Below, piece after piece: positions 27,732 through 35,932 of a DNA stretch of 64,000 nucleotides; the stretch's first letter is position 1; each line of letters opens with the position of its first letter. Source of the stretch: Lachnospiraceae bacterium. GTDB lineage: Bacteria; Bacillota; Clostridia; Lachnospirales; Lachnospiraceae. The notes beneath the pieces are model-generated. The model did no database searches. It was given only the letters and a program-made list of their open reading frames with translations, and had not been told where the DNA came from. Location: contig JAFTPO010000045.1 of the NCBI GenBank assembly GCA_017463225.1, forward strand, positions 1-64,000, in the 5' to 3' direction. The position numbers were made by a program, and so were the translations under genes.

Positions 27732-28961
27732 TCAAATATTAAAGCTTGAATCTACATATGCCTTAATATATATTCCATCTTCCCTGTATTCCTCAGAAAG
27801 CAGAGTTCCTGATTTTCTAATCTTATTAATCATACCTGCATCATTGTAGGAAATAAGCTTCTCAACATACTTTCTACACTTGTTAATCTCTTCAGCTAAG
27901 GTTTCCATAAGCTTATCAAAGCCAATTTCCTTCTTTGCCGCAATATTAACGATTGCATCTGCCTTAAAATCCTTAATAATTGGCATTTCATCAACCTTAT
28001 CAATCTTATTAAAGGCTGTAATTATAATCTTATTCTCAACTCCTAAGCTGTCTAATGTCTCATAAACAGTTATGATATGGTTATCAGCCTGTGGATTTGA
28101 AATATCTACCACGTGAAGAATAATATCTGCATACTTAGCCTCCTCTAATGTAGACCTAAATGCATTTATCAGATGATGTGGCAGCTTTCTTATAAATCCT
28201 ACGGTGTCGGTAATAATAATCTCCTGTCCATTTAAAAGCTTTAAATTTCTAGATGTTGGATCAAGAGTTGCAAATAGCTTATCCTCCTCTAAAACTCCTG
28301 CATCAGTAAGATGATTGAGCAATGTGGACTTACCGGCATTTGTATAACCAACTATAGACACTATAGGCAAGTCTCCGGCCATACGTTGCTTACGCATAAC
28401 ATCTCGATGATTCTTAACATCCTCTAACTCTCTCTGAAGCTGAGCTATTCTATCTCTGATTATACGTCTATCAATCTCAAGCTTCTTCTCTCCAGGTCCT
28501 CTGGTACCGATACCACCACCTAATCTTGACAATGAACTTCTCATACCAATAAGTCTGGATGACCTATATTTAAGCTGAGCAAGCTCTACCTGTATCTTAC
28601 CTTCTCTAGTTGTTGCTCTACCGGCAAATATATCAAGTATTACCATAGTTCTATCCATAATCTTAGTATCAAGTACTTCCTCAAGATTCTTAAGCTGCAT
28701 AGGACTAAGCTCGTCATCACAGACAACTCCTGTAGCTCCAAGTTCTTGAATCATTTCCTTTAACTCTAAAGTTTTACCTGAACCTATATATGTGGCCTTA
28801 TCTATACCATCCTTTTTTTGAACAAGTCTGCCGATAACTGTAGCCCCGGCTGTTTTAACTAATTCTTCCAGCTCATCAAGATTGACCTCAACATCTTCTC
28901 CGTTATCTAAATCCGCGCTAAAAAGTATTACCTTTTCTTCTAAATCTTTATTCTCAAACAT
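27732..28961 (-). CDS. hflX: HflX ribosome-binding GTPase
   Basis: A 409-aa GTPase. The N-terminal HflX domain contains TYIGSGKTLELKE and DELSPMQLKNLEE. The linker has the GPGEKKLEIDRR signature, and the G domain has GYTNAGKSTLLNHL, DTVGFIRKLPHHL and NKIDK. HflX splits stalled or hibernating ribosomes. The ATG at 28961 follows AAAGGCGTTATT. A large inverted repeat lies just upstream. Only 1.9 kb further upstream in the same direction is another ribosome-acting GTPase gene. Confidence 0.95.
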   Translation of the reverse strand: MFENKDLEEKVILFSADLDNGEDVEVNLDELEELVKTAGATVIGRLVQKKDGIDKATYIGSGKTLELKEMIQELGATGVVCDDELSPMQLKNLEEVLDTKIMDRTMVILDIFAGRATTREGKIQVELAQLKYRSSRLIGMRSSLSRLGGGIGTRGPGEKKLEIDRRIIRDRIAQLQRELEDVKNHRDVMRKQRMAGDLPIVSIVGYTNAGKSTLLNHLTDAGVLEEDKLFATLDPTSRNLKLLNGQEIIITDTVGFIRKLPHHLINAFRSTLEEAKYADIILHVVDISNPQADNHIITVYETLDSLGVENKIIITAFNKIDKVDEMPIIKDFKADAIVNIAAKKEIGFDKLMETLAEEINKCRKYVEKLISYNDAGMINKIRKSGTLLSEEYREDGIYIKAYVDSSFNI

Positions 28962-28983
28962 AATAACGCCTTTCAGTTTACAT

Positions 28984-29039
28984 AACAATATTATGGTTGT
29001 CTAATCCCCATATTTGAATTAAACAACCATAATATTGTT
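28984..29039. repeat. Perfect 17-bp inverted repeat upstream of hflX
   Basis: Arms AACAATATTATGGTTGT (28984-29000) and its exact complement (29023-29039) are separated by 22 nt. No U-run follows on either strand, so a simple intrinsic terminator is doubtful. It occupies most of the gap between the TPR gene and hflX, and could be an AT-rich terminator, an RNA leader structure or a protein site. Confidence 0.7.
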
Positions 29040-29053
29040 AATTAGTATCAAAG

Positions 29054-29950
29054 TTATTCCTCTATATAATCGTCGCCATACAAATTATAAATGTCATTTA
29101 TAGGCTCCTCAGATATATTTACCCTGGTATCTAAGTATGCATATAAGTCATCACCCTTAGTATCGTCTGGATACAGCTCTTTATACTCCTTTGCTAAAGC
29201 AAAAGCTTCATTAAACTGACCAAGCTTTTCATAACAAACAATCTGCGTATATCTAAGCTGCTTTTCATAAGCCTTATCATCCTGAGATAATCCTTGAGTA
29301 ATATATGATACAGCAGTATTGTAATCCTCCTGCTCTATATAGTATTGAGCGAATTTATAGCACAAATACGCATCCATGCCCACCTCTCTACTATATATAT
29401 CAAAATAAAGCTTCATATTCTCATAGTCATCCAAATGTTGATAACATATTGCTGCGTAAACAGCGAGCTCTTTGTAACCCTTATCAACTGCCTCAACAAA
29501 GGTAGTGTGAGAACCATAATACTCTCCCTTTGAGAACTTAATCAAAGCATTGGTTATATCCATAAGATAAAGGATATCCTCTTCTTCATAGTGAGAATCT
29601 GAGTACTCATCCAGGATGTATCTGTAAGTATCATATGCCTCCTGATACATCTCCATTCTAAGATATGCATCTGCCTTGTAATAGCAAATATCAACATTAA
29701 GCTTATCTGAAAACCATTGATTGTAGCCTAAAGCCTTATCAAAATGTTCAACTGCTTCCTGATAATTACCTGCGTTAAAGCTTTCGACTCCTTTATTTCT
29801 AAAGGATTTCTTAGGAGTAAAAATATGAAATACACCTATAAGTGTCAATACTACAACAAGTATAAACAGACCTAAATTAAGCATTGTCAATGCTTTTCTC
29901 ATAGCCTTTTTTTTCTTTTGTATACGTTTTTTCTCTTCTCTCGGTGTCAT
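29054..29950 (-). CDS. Membrane-anchored tetratricopeptide-repeat protein
   Basis: A 298-aa protein with a strongly basic cytoplasmic N-terminus (about 1-20), one membrane helix (about 24-45) and an outside part made of TPR units, starting with GVESFNAGNYQEAVEHFDKA and repeated near residues 100, 195 and 235. An acidic C-terminal tail ends the protein. TPRs usually mediate protein binding; no partner is evident. The VanY-like protein directly upstream (27 bp) shares the same layout of basic N-terminus and single anchor. Confidence 0.8.
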   Translation of the reverse strand: MTPREEKKRIQKKKKAMRKALTMLNLGLFILVVVLTLIGVFHIFTPKKSFRNKGVESFNAGNYQEAVEHFDKALGYNQWFSDKLNVDICYYKADAYLRMEMYQEAYDTYRYILDEYSDSHYEEEDILYLMDITNALIKFSKGEYYGSHTTFVEAVDKGYKELAVYAAICYQHLDDYENMKLYFDIYSREVGMDAYLCYKFAQYYIEQEDYNTAVSYITQGLSQDDKAYEKQLRYTQIVCYEKLGQFNEAFALAKEYKELYPDDTKGDDLYAYLDTRVNISEEPINDIYNLYGDDYIEE

Positions 29951-29977
29951 ATCAATTAAACCAATCCTGTGTATAAA

Positions 29978-30871
29978 TTATTGAACTAAATCCATAAACT
30001 CCTCTAATGACAGATTATTCTCAGCCATAAATTCAGCAGCTTCCTTACCAACATATCTATATTGCCACTGTTCGTCACTTACTCCTGTAATACTTACCTT
30101 ATTTGCAGGATATCTGTTTATAAAGCCGTACTTATGACAATTATTCATAAGCCACTGATCTGTACCTCTTGTAGACTTATAATCCTCTTCGCCGAGTACC
30201 TCTACATCTGTAAGGTCGATGGCAAGTCCTGTCTCATGTTCACTACAGCTTGGCTGGTCTACAGACTTACCAACCTGAGCCTGAGCCTCCTCTTCAAGCA
30301 AGCCCTGGTCAACATAATGCTGAACTGCCTGATTATATAGCTCTGTCTGAGTGGCATTATCAATATACGCATTAATAATATTATATTCATATCCTGCCAT
30401 ATTACATGCATTAAGCATCTCTGAAAAATCAGAATAAATTCTGGCATCTATATCAAGACCACAATTTAATGTATGATGTTCAAAGGTATAGTTCTGAGGT
30501 AATGGATGATTACCATCGACTATGAACAAAAAGTCTTTATTCCTGCTATATATGGAAATTGCCTGCTCCTTCATAGCAGCCTGTCTGGCTATCTCAGGGT
30601 CAACAGTAGCATCTGCAGGTGTTGCTTCCTCCGTTGTCGGCTTTGAGAAAGAATCCTTATCCTTACCTCCAAGAGATAAAATATTGCCAAACATTACTAT
30701 GAGCAGAATTAAAGCAACCAAAGCAAATATAGAATAAATTAATATACTATAATCCCCTGCCTGGGTATGTTTTACAAGCTTTCTCCAGTATTTCCTTATA
30801 GCCTTTCTAGCTTTTTTATAAAACTTTCTAGCTTTACGCTTTATATACTCCCATAGTCCCTTAAAATCCAT
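29978..30871 (-). CDS. M15/VanY-like membrane protein with degenerate zinc site
   Basis: A 297-aa protein: very basic N-terminus (1-35), membrane helix (about 43-66), then a VanY/D,D-carboxypeptidase fold. The first zinc motif is intact (SCSEHETGLAID, with His212 and Asp219). The second motif, normally ExWH, reads EQWQ (residues 267-270), so the third zinc ligand His is replaced by Gln270. The SGYRS motif that supplies the active-site Arg is replaced by NAYID (167-171). It may be a non-catalytic peptidoglycan binder. The ATG follows a GGGGGTG ribosome site. It may be co-transcribed with the TPR gene. Confidence 0.82.
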   Translation of the reverse strand: MDFKGLWEYIKRKARKFYKKARKAIRKYWRKLVKHTQAGDYSILIYSIFALVALILLIVMFGNILSLGGKDKDSFSKPTTEEATPADATVDPEIARQAAMKEQAISIYSRNKDFLFIVDGNHPLPQNYTFEHHTLNCGLDIDARIYSDFSEMLNACNMAGYEYNIINAYIDNATQTELYNQAVQHYVDQGLLEEEAQAQVGKSVDQPSCSEHETGLAIDLTDVEVLGEEDYKSTRGTDQWLMNNCHKYGFINRYPANKVSITGVSDEQWQYRYVGKEAAEFMAENNLSLEEFMDLVQ

Positions 30872-30963
30872 GTGGGCACCCCCTTATGTCATTATTTTTC
30901 CTAATCCCATAAAAAACATATAATTACTAATAAATTATCACAAAAACACATAAAATACAATGT

Positions 30964-33567
30964 CTAATCTAATTTATATACATCTCTTAATTCCTTCTTC
31001 GCACTCTCAACCTGCATTTCAAATTCTGCAGAACTTACTACGGTACAGTTACTTCCTATAGCAAGCTGTCTGATAAGAGAATCAGAGGTTACAACCGTGA
31101 TACTAAGCTTGTCTTTATTAGCATTTGCGAATCTTTCGATATAAGCATCTGCAGTCTCCCCCTCCTTAGTATGAATAACTTGAACGTCTTCCTTATGTTC
31201 ATCTGTACCTTTATTGCCCTTAACCTTATATCCATCGAATACTACTATAAATGGTACATCAATTATAGCTCTATACTCTGACATAATTGATATTAGTCTA
31301 TCCTTTGCTGAGTCTATGTTGATACTGGATAATTCCTTTAGACTATTCCAAGCAAATATAACATTATATCCATCAATTATATAAACCTTATCCTTGGGTT
31401 TAGACGAAACCTTTGACCCCCTGTAATCGAAATAATCCGACTGTCTTTTCTTCCTATAGCCCTGCTTACTATGTTTTACATTAGCATTATAGGTCTGATT
31501 AATAATTTGATCTATCTCCTCAGTACCTATAGAATAGTCAAAGCTATTCCCCTTACCTAACATAAGATTGGATTTTGACTCAAATAAACCATCATCAGCC
31601 TCATCTATAGAAAGATGCATATAATCCTTAACTTCGTACCACGGAACAACAAAGCCGGCTCCATGAGAACAAAAAACGGAGGATGATGGATTTACAACAT
31701 CTTCATCAGGAATATAACCACTTGCTAATACTATTTCCTCAGTATTATGACATCTGTCATAGCCTGCAAACGAAACTGACAGGCTACCATTTCCTTTTGT
31801 ATATGCACTTACATTAACCTGATAATCTCTCATGGTTGCAACAGGGCATTTGCCTGATATAGTTGCAGTATCTCCTTTTATATCCGGTGGATTCATAGTG
31901 CCATGCATATTTTCAATATCCAGCATGGCTTTTCCAACCATATCAGATGGTATATAAAGCAGAAAATCATAATATGGCTCAAGCAATGTACATTCAGCAT
32001 ACATCAACCCATGTCTGATAGCTCTATATGTCGCCTGCCTAAAATCTCCGCCTTCGGTGTGTTTTAAATGAGCTTTACCATTTACAATACTAACTTTAAC
32101 ATCAGTAAGTGGTGATCCTATAAGAACTCCCTTATGAATTCTTTCTAACACATGAGTCTTAACCAGTCTTTGCCAGTTTTTATCAAGTATATCCTCACTA
32201 AGTCTGCTTTCTACAACAATACCTGAGCCTCTTTCTCCCGGTTCTAGCATAAGATGAATCTCTGCATAATGCCTAAGTGGTTCAAAATGTCCAACACCTA
32301 CAACAGCGCTATCTATAGTTTCTTTGTAGCTTATACTACCCAAATCAAATTCGGGTATAAAACCAAACCTTTTCGATATAAGCCCTTTAAGTATATCTAT
32401 CTGGACCTGTCCCATGAGTTTTACTCTTATTTCTTCTTTTGAATCATTCCACTCCAAAGATAGTTCAGGAAGCTCCTCCTCTAAAAGCTTTAGCTTAGGA
32501 TAGATTTGTCTTGAGCTAATGCCTAATTCCTTAGGTACTATAATCTGGTAGCTAATAACCGGCTCTAGTAGCTTCATTCTATTATCTGTATTACACCCCA
32601 ATGACTCTCCTGCCATAACCTGTTGCAACCCGGTTACGGCACAAATATCTCCAGGATACGCTACCTCACACACTTCATATTTTGTACCATTATATCTTCT
32701 GATTTGATTAACCTTCTCTTCATTTATCTTATCTCTTACACGAAGAACACCATTTGTAATCTTCATATGAGTAAGTCTTTCATCCTTAGAATCTCTGGTA
32801 ATCTTATATATCTTCGCTCCAAAATCATTTATATCACATTCATAACATAATTCACTGTATATATCTGCTGTATAAAGTGTAAGTCCAGTTATTAATTCAC
32901 TAACTCCTGTATCTCTTAGTGCAGACCCAAAATAACACGGAAATACACACCTTTCAGATATTAACCTGGTAATAACTGAAAGCTCAATTTCTTCTCCTTC
33001 AAGGAATCTATCCAAAAAGCTCTCATCATCAACAAGCTCTGCATATGTCACAGCCATAAACTCCTGGTCATCATTAGATATGTTATCAGAACAAAAATCT
33101 ATACATCCATTACCAAATTCAGTTTTAAGCATATTTATAATATATGCCTTATCATTATCCGGCTGATCCATCTTGTTAACAAATATAAAGGTTGGTATAT
33201 GATACTGCTGTAGCAATCGCCAAAGAGTTTTTGTATGACCCTGAACACCATCACTGGCACTTATAACTAAAATAGCATAATCTAAAACCTGAAGAGTCCT
33301 TTCCATCTCAGCAGAAAAATCCACATGTCCGGGAGTATCAAGCAGGGTGAATACACAGTTATCTGATTCAAATATAGCCTGTTTAGAGAATATGGTGATT
33401 CCTCTGCTTCGTTCCATATCATCTGTATCTAAATATGAATCCTTATTATCTACCCTACCTAAGGTTTTTATAACACCGGTGTTATAAAGCAATGCCTCAG
33501 ACAAGGTAGTTTTACCTGCATCAACATGGGCCAGTATTCCAATTGTAAGTTTCTTAACATTTTTCAT
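30964..33567 (-). CDS. TetM-like ribosome-protection GTPase fused to a YacP/Rae1-like NYN nuclease domain
   Basis: An 867-aa two-part protein. Residues 1 to about 640 are an EF-G paralogue of the TetM/TetO type: G1 AHVDAGKT (13-20), RGIT, G3 DTPGHVDF (77-84), G4 NKMD (131-134), then EF-G-like domains II-V. Residues about 728-865 form a NYN/PIN-like domain: IIDGYNV with Asp732, VVFDGYK, GETADAYIER and VVTSDSLIRQ, all carrying the expected acidic residues. In Bacillus, YacP (Rae1) is a separate A-site endoribonuclease. The fusion suggests ribosome-targeted RNA cleavage or rescue; tetracycline resistance is not implied. The ATG at 33567 has a GTGGGAT site and is preferred over an ATG nine codons upstream. 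Confidence 0.88.
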   Translation of the reverse strand: MKNVKKLTIGILAHVDAGKTTLSEALLYNTGVIKTLGRVDNKDSYLDTDDMERSRGITIFSKQAIFESDNCVFTLLDTPGHVDFSAEMERTLQVLDYAILVISASDGVQGHTKTLWRLLQQYHIPTFIFVNKMDQPDNDKAYIINMLKTEFGNGCIDFCSDNISNDDQEFMAVTYAELVDDESFLDRFLEGEEIELSVITRLISERCVFPCYFGSALRDTGVSELITGLTLYTADIYSELCYECDINDFGAKIYKITRDSKDERLTHMKITNGVLRVRDKINEEKVNQIRRYNGTKYEVCEVAYPGDICAVTGLQQVMAGESLGCNTDNRMKLLEPVISYQIIVPKELGISSRQIYPKLKLLEEELPELSLEWNDSKEEIRVKLMGQVQIDILKGLISKRFGFIPEFDLGSISYKETIDSAVVGVGHFEPLRHYAEIHLMLEPGERGSGIVVESRLSEDILDKNWQRLVKTHVLERIHKGVLIGSPLTDVKVSIVNGKAHLKHTEGGDFRQATYRAIRHGLMYAECTLLEPYYDFLLYIPSDMVGKAMLDIENMHGTMNPPDIKGDTATISGKCPVATMRDYQVNVSAYTKGNGSLSVSFAGYDRCHNTEEIVLASGYIPDEDVVNPSSSVFCSHGAGFVVPWYEVKDYMHLSIDEADDGLFESKSNLMLGKGNSFDYSIGTEEIDQIINQTYNANVKHSKQGYRKKRQSDYFDYRGSKVSSKPKDKVYIIDGYNVIFAWNSLKELSSINIDSAKDRLISIMSEYRAIIDVPFIVVFDGYKVKGNKGTDEHKEDVQVIHTKEGETADAYIERFANANKDKLSITVVTSDSLIRQLAIGSNCTVVSSAEFEMQVESAKKELRDVYKLD

Positions 33568-33586
33568 ATTATCCCACACAAAGCTT

Positions 33587-33613
33587 AAGCCCATAATATA
33601 ATATTATGGGCTT
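33587..33613. repeat. 27-bp perfect palindrome between purE and the GTPase-nuclease gene
   Basis: Arms AAGCCCATAATAT (33587-33599) and its exact complement (33601-33613) flank a single A. It lies 10 bp after the purE stop and 19 bp before the GTPase ATG. No good U-run follows on the minus strand. It may be a purE terminator or a leader hairpin for the GTPase gene. Confidence 0.7.
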
Positions 33614-33623
33614 ATTATTACTA

Positions 33624-34112
33624 CTAATTATATTTTGCAATAATTTCCTGATTAGTTTTCATCGCCTGCTCTTCCATATCTTTCCTAAATGCTACAAGCT
33701 TTTCCTTAATAGCATCATGCTTTATGGACATAATCTGAAGAGCAAGATATGCTGCATTCTTACCTCCGTTAATAGCAACTGTAGCTACAGGAATTCCAGG
33801 TGGCATCTGAACTATAGAATATAGTGCATCTACACCATCTAACACAGAGCCTGATATAGGTACACCAATAACAGGAAGTGTTGTCTGAGAAGCAACAACT
33901 CCAGGTAATGCTGCAGCCATACCGGCACCGGCTATAATAACTTCTGTTCCATTACCATTTGCCTCATCAATAAATGCTGATAAACCTGCATGAGCTCTGT
34001 GAGCCGACAAGCATCTAACATCTACAGCAACACCATACTCCTTTAATATATCAATGGCAGGCTCAAGCTTAGGAAAATCGCTTGTTGAACCCATTATAAT
34101 AGCTACTCTCAT
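33624..34112 (-). CDS. purE: N5-carboxyaminoimidazole ribonucleotide mutase PurE
   Basis: A 162-aa class I PurE. The N-terminal IMGSTSDFPKLEPA, the catalytic region SAHRAHAGL and the IAGAGMAAALPGVVAS motif are all visible. It rearranges N5-CAIR to CAIR in purine synthesis. The ATG follows GGAGG. It lies 15 bp downstream of a chemotaxis receptor gene, with no other pur gene in the window; purE usually heads or joins a pur cluster. Confidence 0.96.
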   Translation of the reverse strand: MRVAIIMGSTSDFPKLEPAIDILKEYGVAVDVRCLSAHRAHAGLSAFIDEANGNGTEVIIAGAGMAAALPGVVASQTTLPVIGVPISGSVLDGVDALYSIVQMPPGIPVATVAINGGKNAAYLALQIMSIKHDAIKEKLVAFRKDMEEQAMKTNQEIIAKYN

Positions 34113-34127
34113 CTTAAAACCTCCGAA

Positions 34128-35828
34128 TTAAAACTTAAATATGGACATACTGTCATCCAAATCTGATGCAATCTGACGAAGTCCATTTGACTTATCTGAT
34201 ATATCTTCAACAATAGCAGAAACTTCAGTTGCTGATGCAGATGTCTCTTCAGTACCTGCTGCATTCTCCTCAGCAATTGCAGTTAAGCTCTGAACAATAT
34301 CTACTACGCTAACTCTAGCCTCATCAAGAGCAGCAGCCTTATCTGATATTCTGTCTATACTTGAAATAGACTGCTCTACACCATCTATAATCTGTGTAAA
34401 TGCATTGTCAGTCTGCTCAACATGGTCGCTTTGTAATCTGATAATCTCTTTAACATCATACATAGTCTCAACAGCTCTCTCAGAATCCTTAAGAAGCTCC
34501 TGAATAATAATCTCAATCTGCTGTGCAGACACGTTACTCTGCTCTGCCAGCTTCTGAATCTCAGCCGCAACTACAGCAAATCCCTTACCCTGCTCACCGG
34601 CTCTTGCAGCCTCTATAGATGCATTAAGTGAAAGAAGATTTGTCTCCTCAGCTATAGCTGTAATAAGCTTTGTTGCCTCGCTAATCTTAAGAGCTGATTC
34701 ATTAGTAGTGTTAGTCTGCTCTGCAATCACATCTATGTACTCTCCAGCCTTCTTGTTAACATCGCTGAGCTCCTTTAAGATATCCTTTGCAAATGCTGTA
34801 GATTCCTTCATCTCATCTGCATACTCACGAAGTCTTGCAACCTCATCATTTGTTTCCTCAACCATATTACCCATAATGATAACATTCTCTGTAGCTGACT
34901 GTGTATCCTCTGCCTGTGATGTAGCACCCTGAGCTATATCATTAACAGCCTTTTCAACCTGTTCCATAGTAGTTGATGTCTCAGCAGCATCTGTGTTAAG
35001 AGCATCAGCAGCATACATAACGTTATCGCTCTTCTCTTTAATTACACTTACAACTTCAATAAGAGATAATCTAAGCTCATCCAGCTCTCTGCTAATAAGA
35101 CCTGTCTCATCCTTTCGTGAATTAAGCTTCTTCTGCTCCGGATCCTCTGTAAAGTCCATAGATGATATCTTAGATACAACACCTGTAAGCTTTACAATAG
35201 GTCTTACAAGAATAAAAGCAAACACCCCACCAAGTAAGCCGAAGAATATAACTGCTAAAACAATAGCAAACATACCTCTTTTATTAAGAGCTGCAACAGA
35301 CTCAAACAATTCTTCCTCATCAGCTGTTACAACAAGAATGAAATCCTGATTCTCATTTACATATATACCTGCGTATTTTATGGCACCGTGATATTCATAT
35401 TCCACAGCACCGTTCTGAACCTTCTTACCCGCTGCAATATCCTCTACCACCTGTGTAACTACAGCGTTTTCAACCTTCTGACCTACCTTATCCTTAGATG
35501 GATGATATACCATAGTTCCGTCAGGAGCTACAACGTAAACATAACTGCTATCAATGCCCTCCATACCTATACCATCAAGCTGATGAGTCAGATAATCATA
35601 ATTTACTATACTCTCTACATCAGATAATAGTATTTCTTCATCAAGCATATGACCATACGCCAGCGAAATATCATCCATATAATGATGATTAAGATTAGTT
35701 ATCTCCTTCTTAATATTTGGCGAATACAGCCATACCATAAGAATTCCTGTAAACAGTATAATAACAGTCATGGATAAAGCCATATATGTAGTTAATGAAT
35801 GTAATTTTAAAACTTTCTTGTTTTCCAT
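34128..35828 (-). CDS. Methyl-accepting chemotaxis protein with dCache-like sensor
   Basis: A 566-aa receptor with two membrane helices (about 15-35 and 185-207) and an extracellular sensor of about 150 residues with the Cache-type motif [22 protein letters not shown] split over the fold. An HAMP domain (about 208-262) and a long signalling coiled coil follow. The hairpin tip reads [34 protein letters not shown], the binding site for CheA/CheW. The ligand is unknown. The ATG follows AAAGGAGGAATCTACTCT. The gene probably leads a transcript with purE. Confidence 0.93.
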   Translation of the reverse strand: MENKKVLKLHSLTTYMALSMTVIILFTGILMVWLYSPNIKKEITNLNHHYMDDISLAYGHMLDEEILLSDVESIVNYDYLTHQLDGIGMEGIDSSYVYVVAPDGTMVYHPSKDKVGQKVENAVVTQVVEDIAAGKKVQNGAVEYEYHGAIKYAGIYVNENQDFILVVTADEEELFESVAALNKRGMFAIVLAVIFFGLLGGVFAFILVRPIVKLTGVVSKISSMDFTEDPEQKKLNSRKDETGLISRELDELRLSLIEVVSVIKEKSDNVMYAADALNTDAAETSTTMEQVEKAVNDIAQGATSQAEDTQSATENVIIMGNMVEETNDEVARLREYADEMKESTAFAKDILKELSDVNKKAGEYIDVIAEQTNTTNESALKISEATKLITAIAEETNLLSLNASIEAARAGEQGKGFAVVAAEIQKLAEQSNVSAQQIEIIIQELLKDSERAVETMYDVKEIIRLQSDHVEQTDNAFTQIIDGVEQSISSIDRISDKAAALDEARVSVVDIVQSLTAIAEENAAGTEETSASATEVSAIVEDISDKSNGLRQIASDLDDSMSIFKF

Positions 35829-35868
35829 AGAGTAGATTCCTCCTTTGTCGTTTGAAAATTCTTTAATT

Positions 35869-35897
35869 ATTTTATCAAATTTTTTGTATTTTTACAA
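35869..35897 (-). promoter_or_regulatory. Promoter of the chemotaxis receptor gene
   Basis: On the minus strand: -35 TTGTAA (35897-35892), 17-bp spacer, -10 TAAAAT (35874-35869), about 40 bp before the ATG. A small inverted repeat TGCATACAAATGCA (35899-35912) lies just upstream of the -35. Confidence 0.55.
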
Positions 35898-35932
35898 GTG
35901 CATACAAATGCATTATGTAAATAAAATTCATA

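Noticed and set aside
30964-33567. Tetracycline resistance gene tet(M)-type
   Set aside because: Ribosome-protection homology alone does not imply resistance; the nuclease fusion and housekeeping context point to a chromosomal translation factor.
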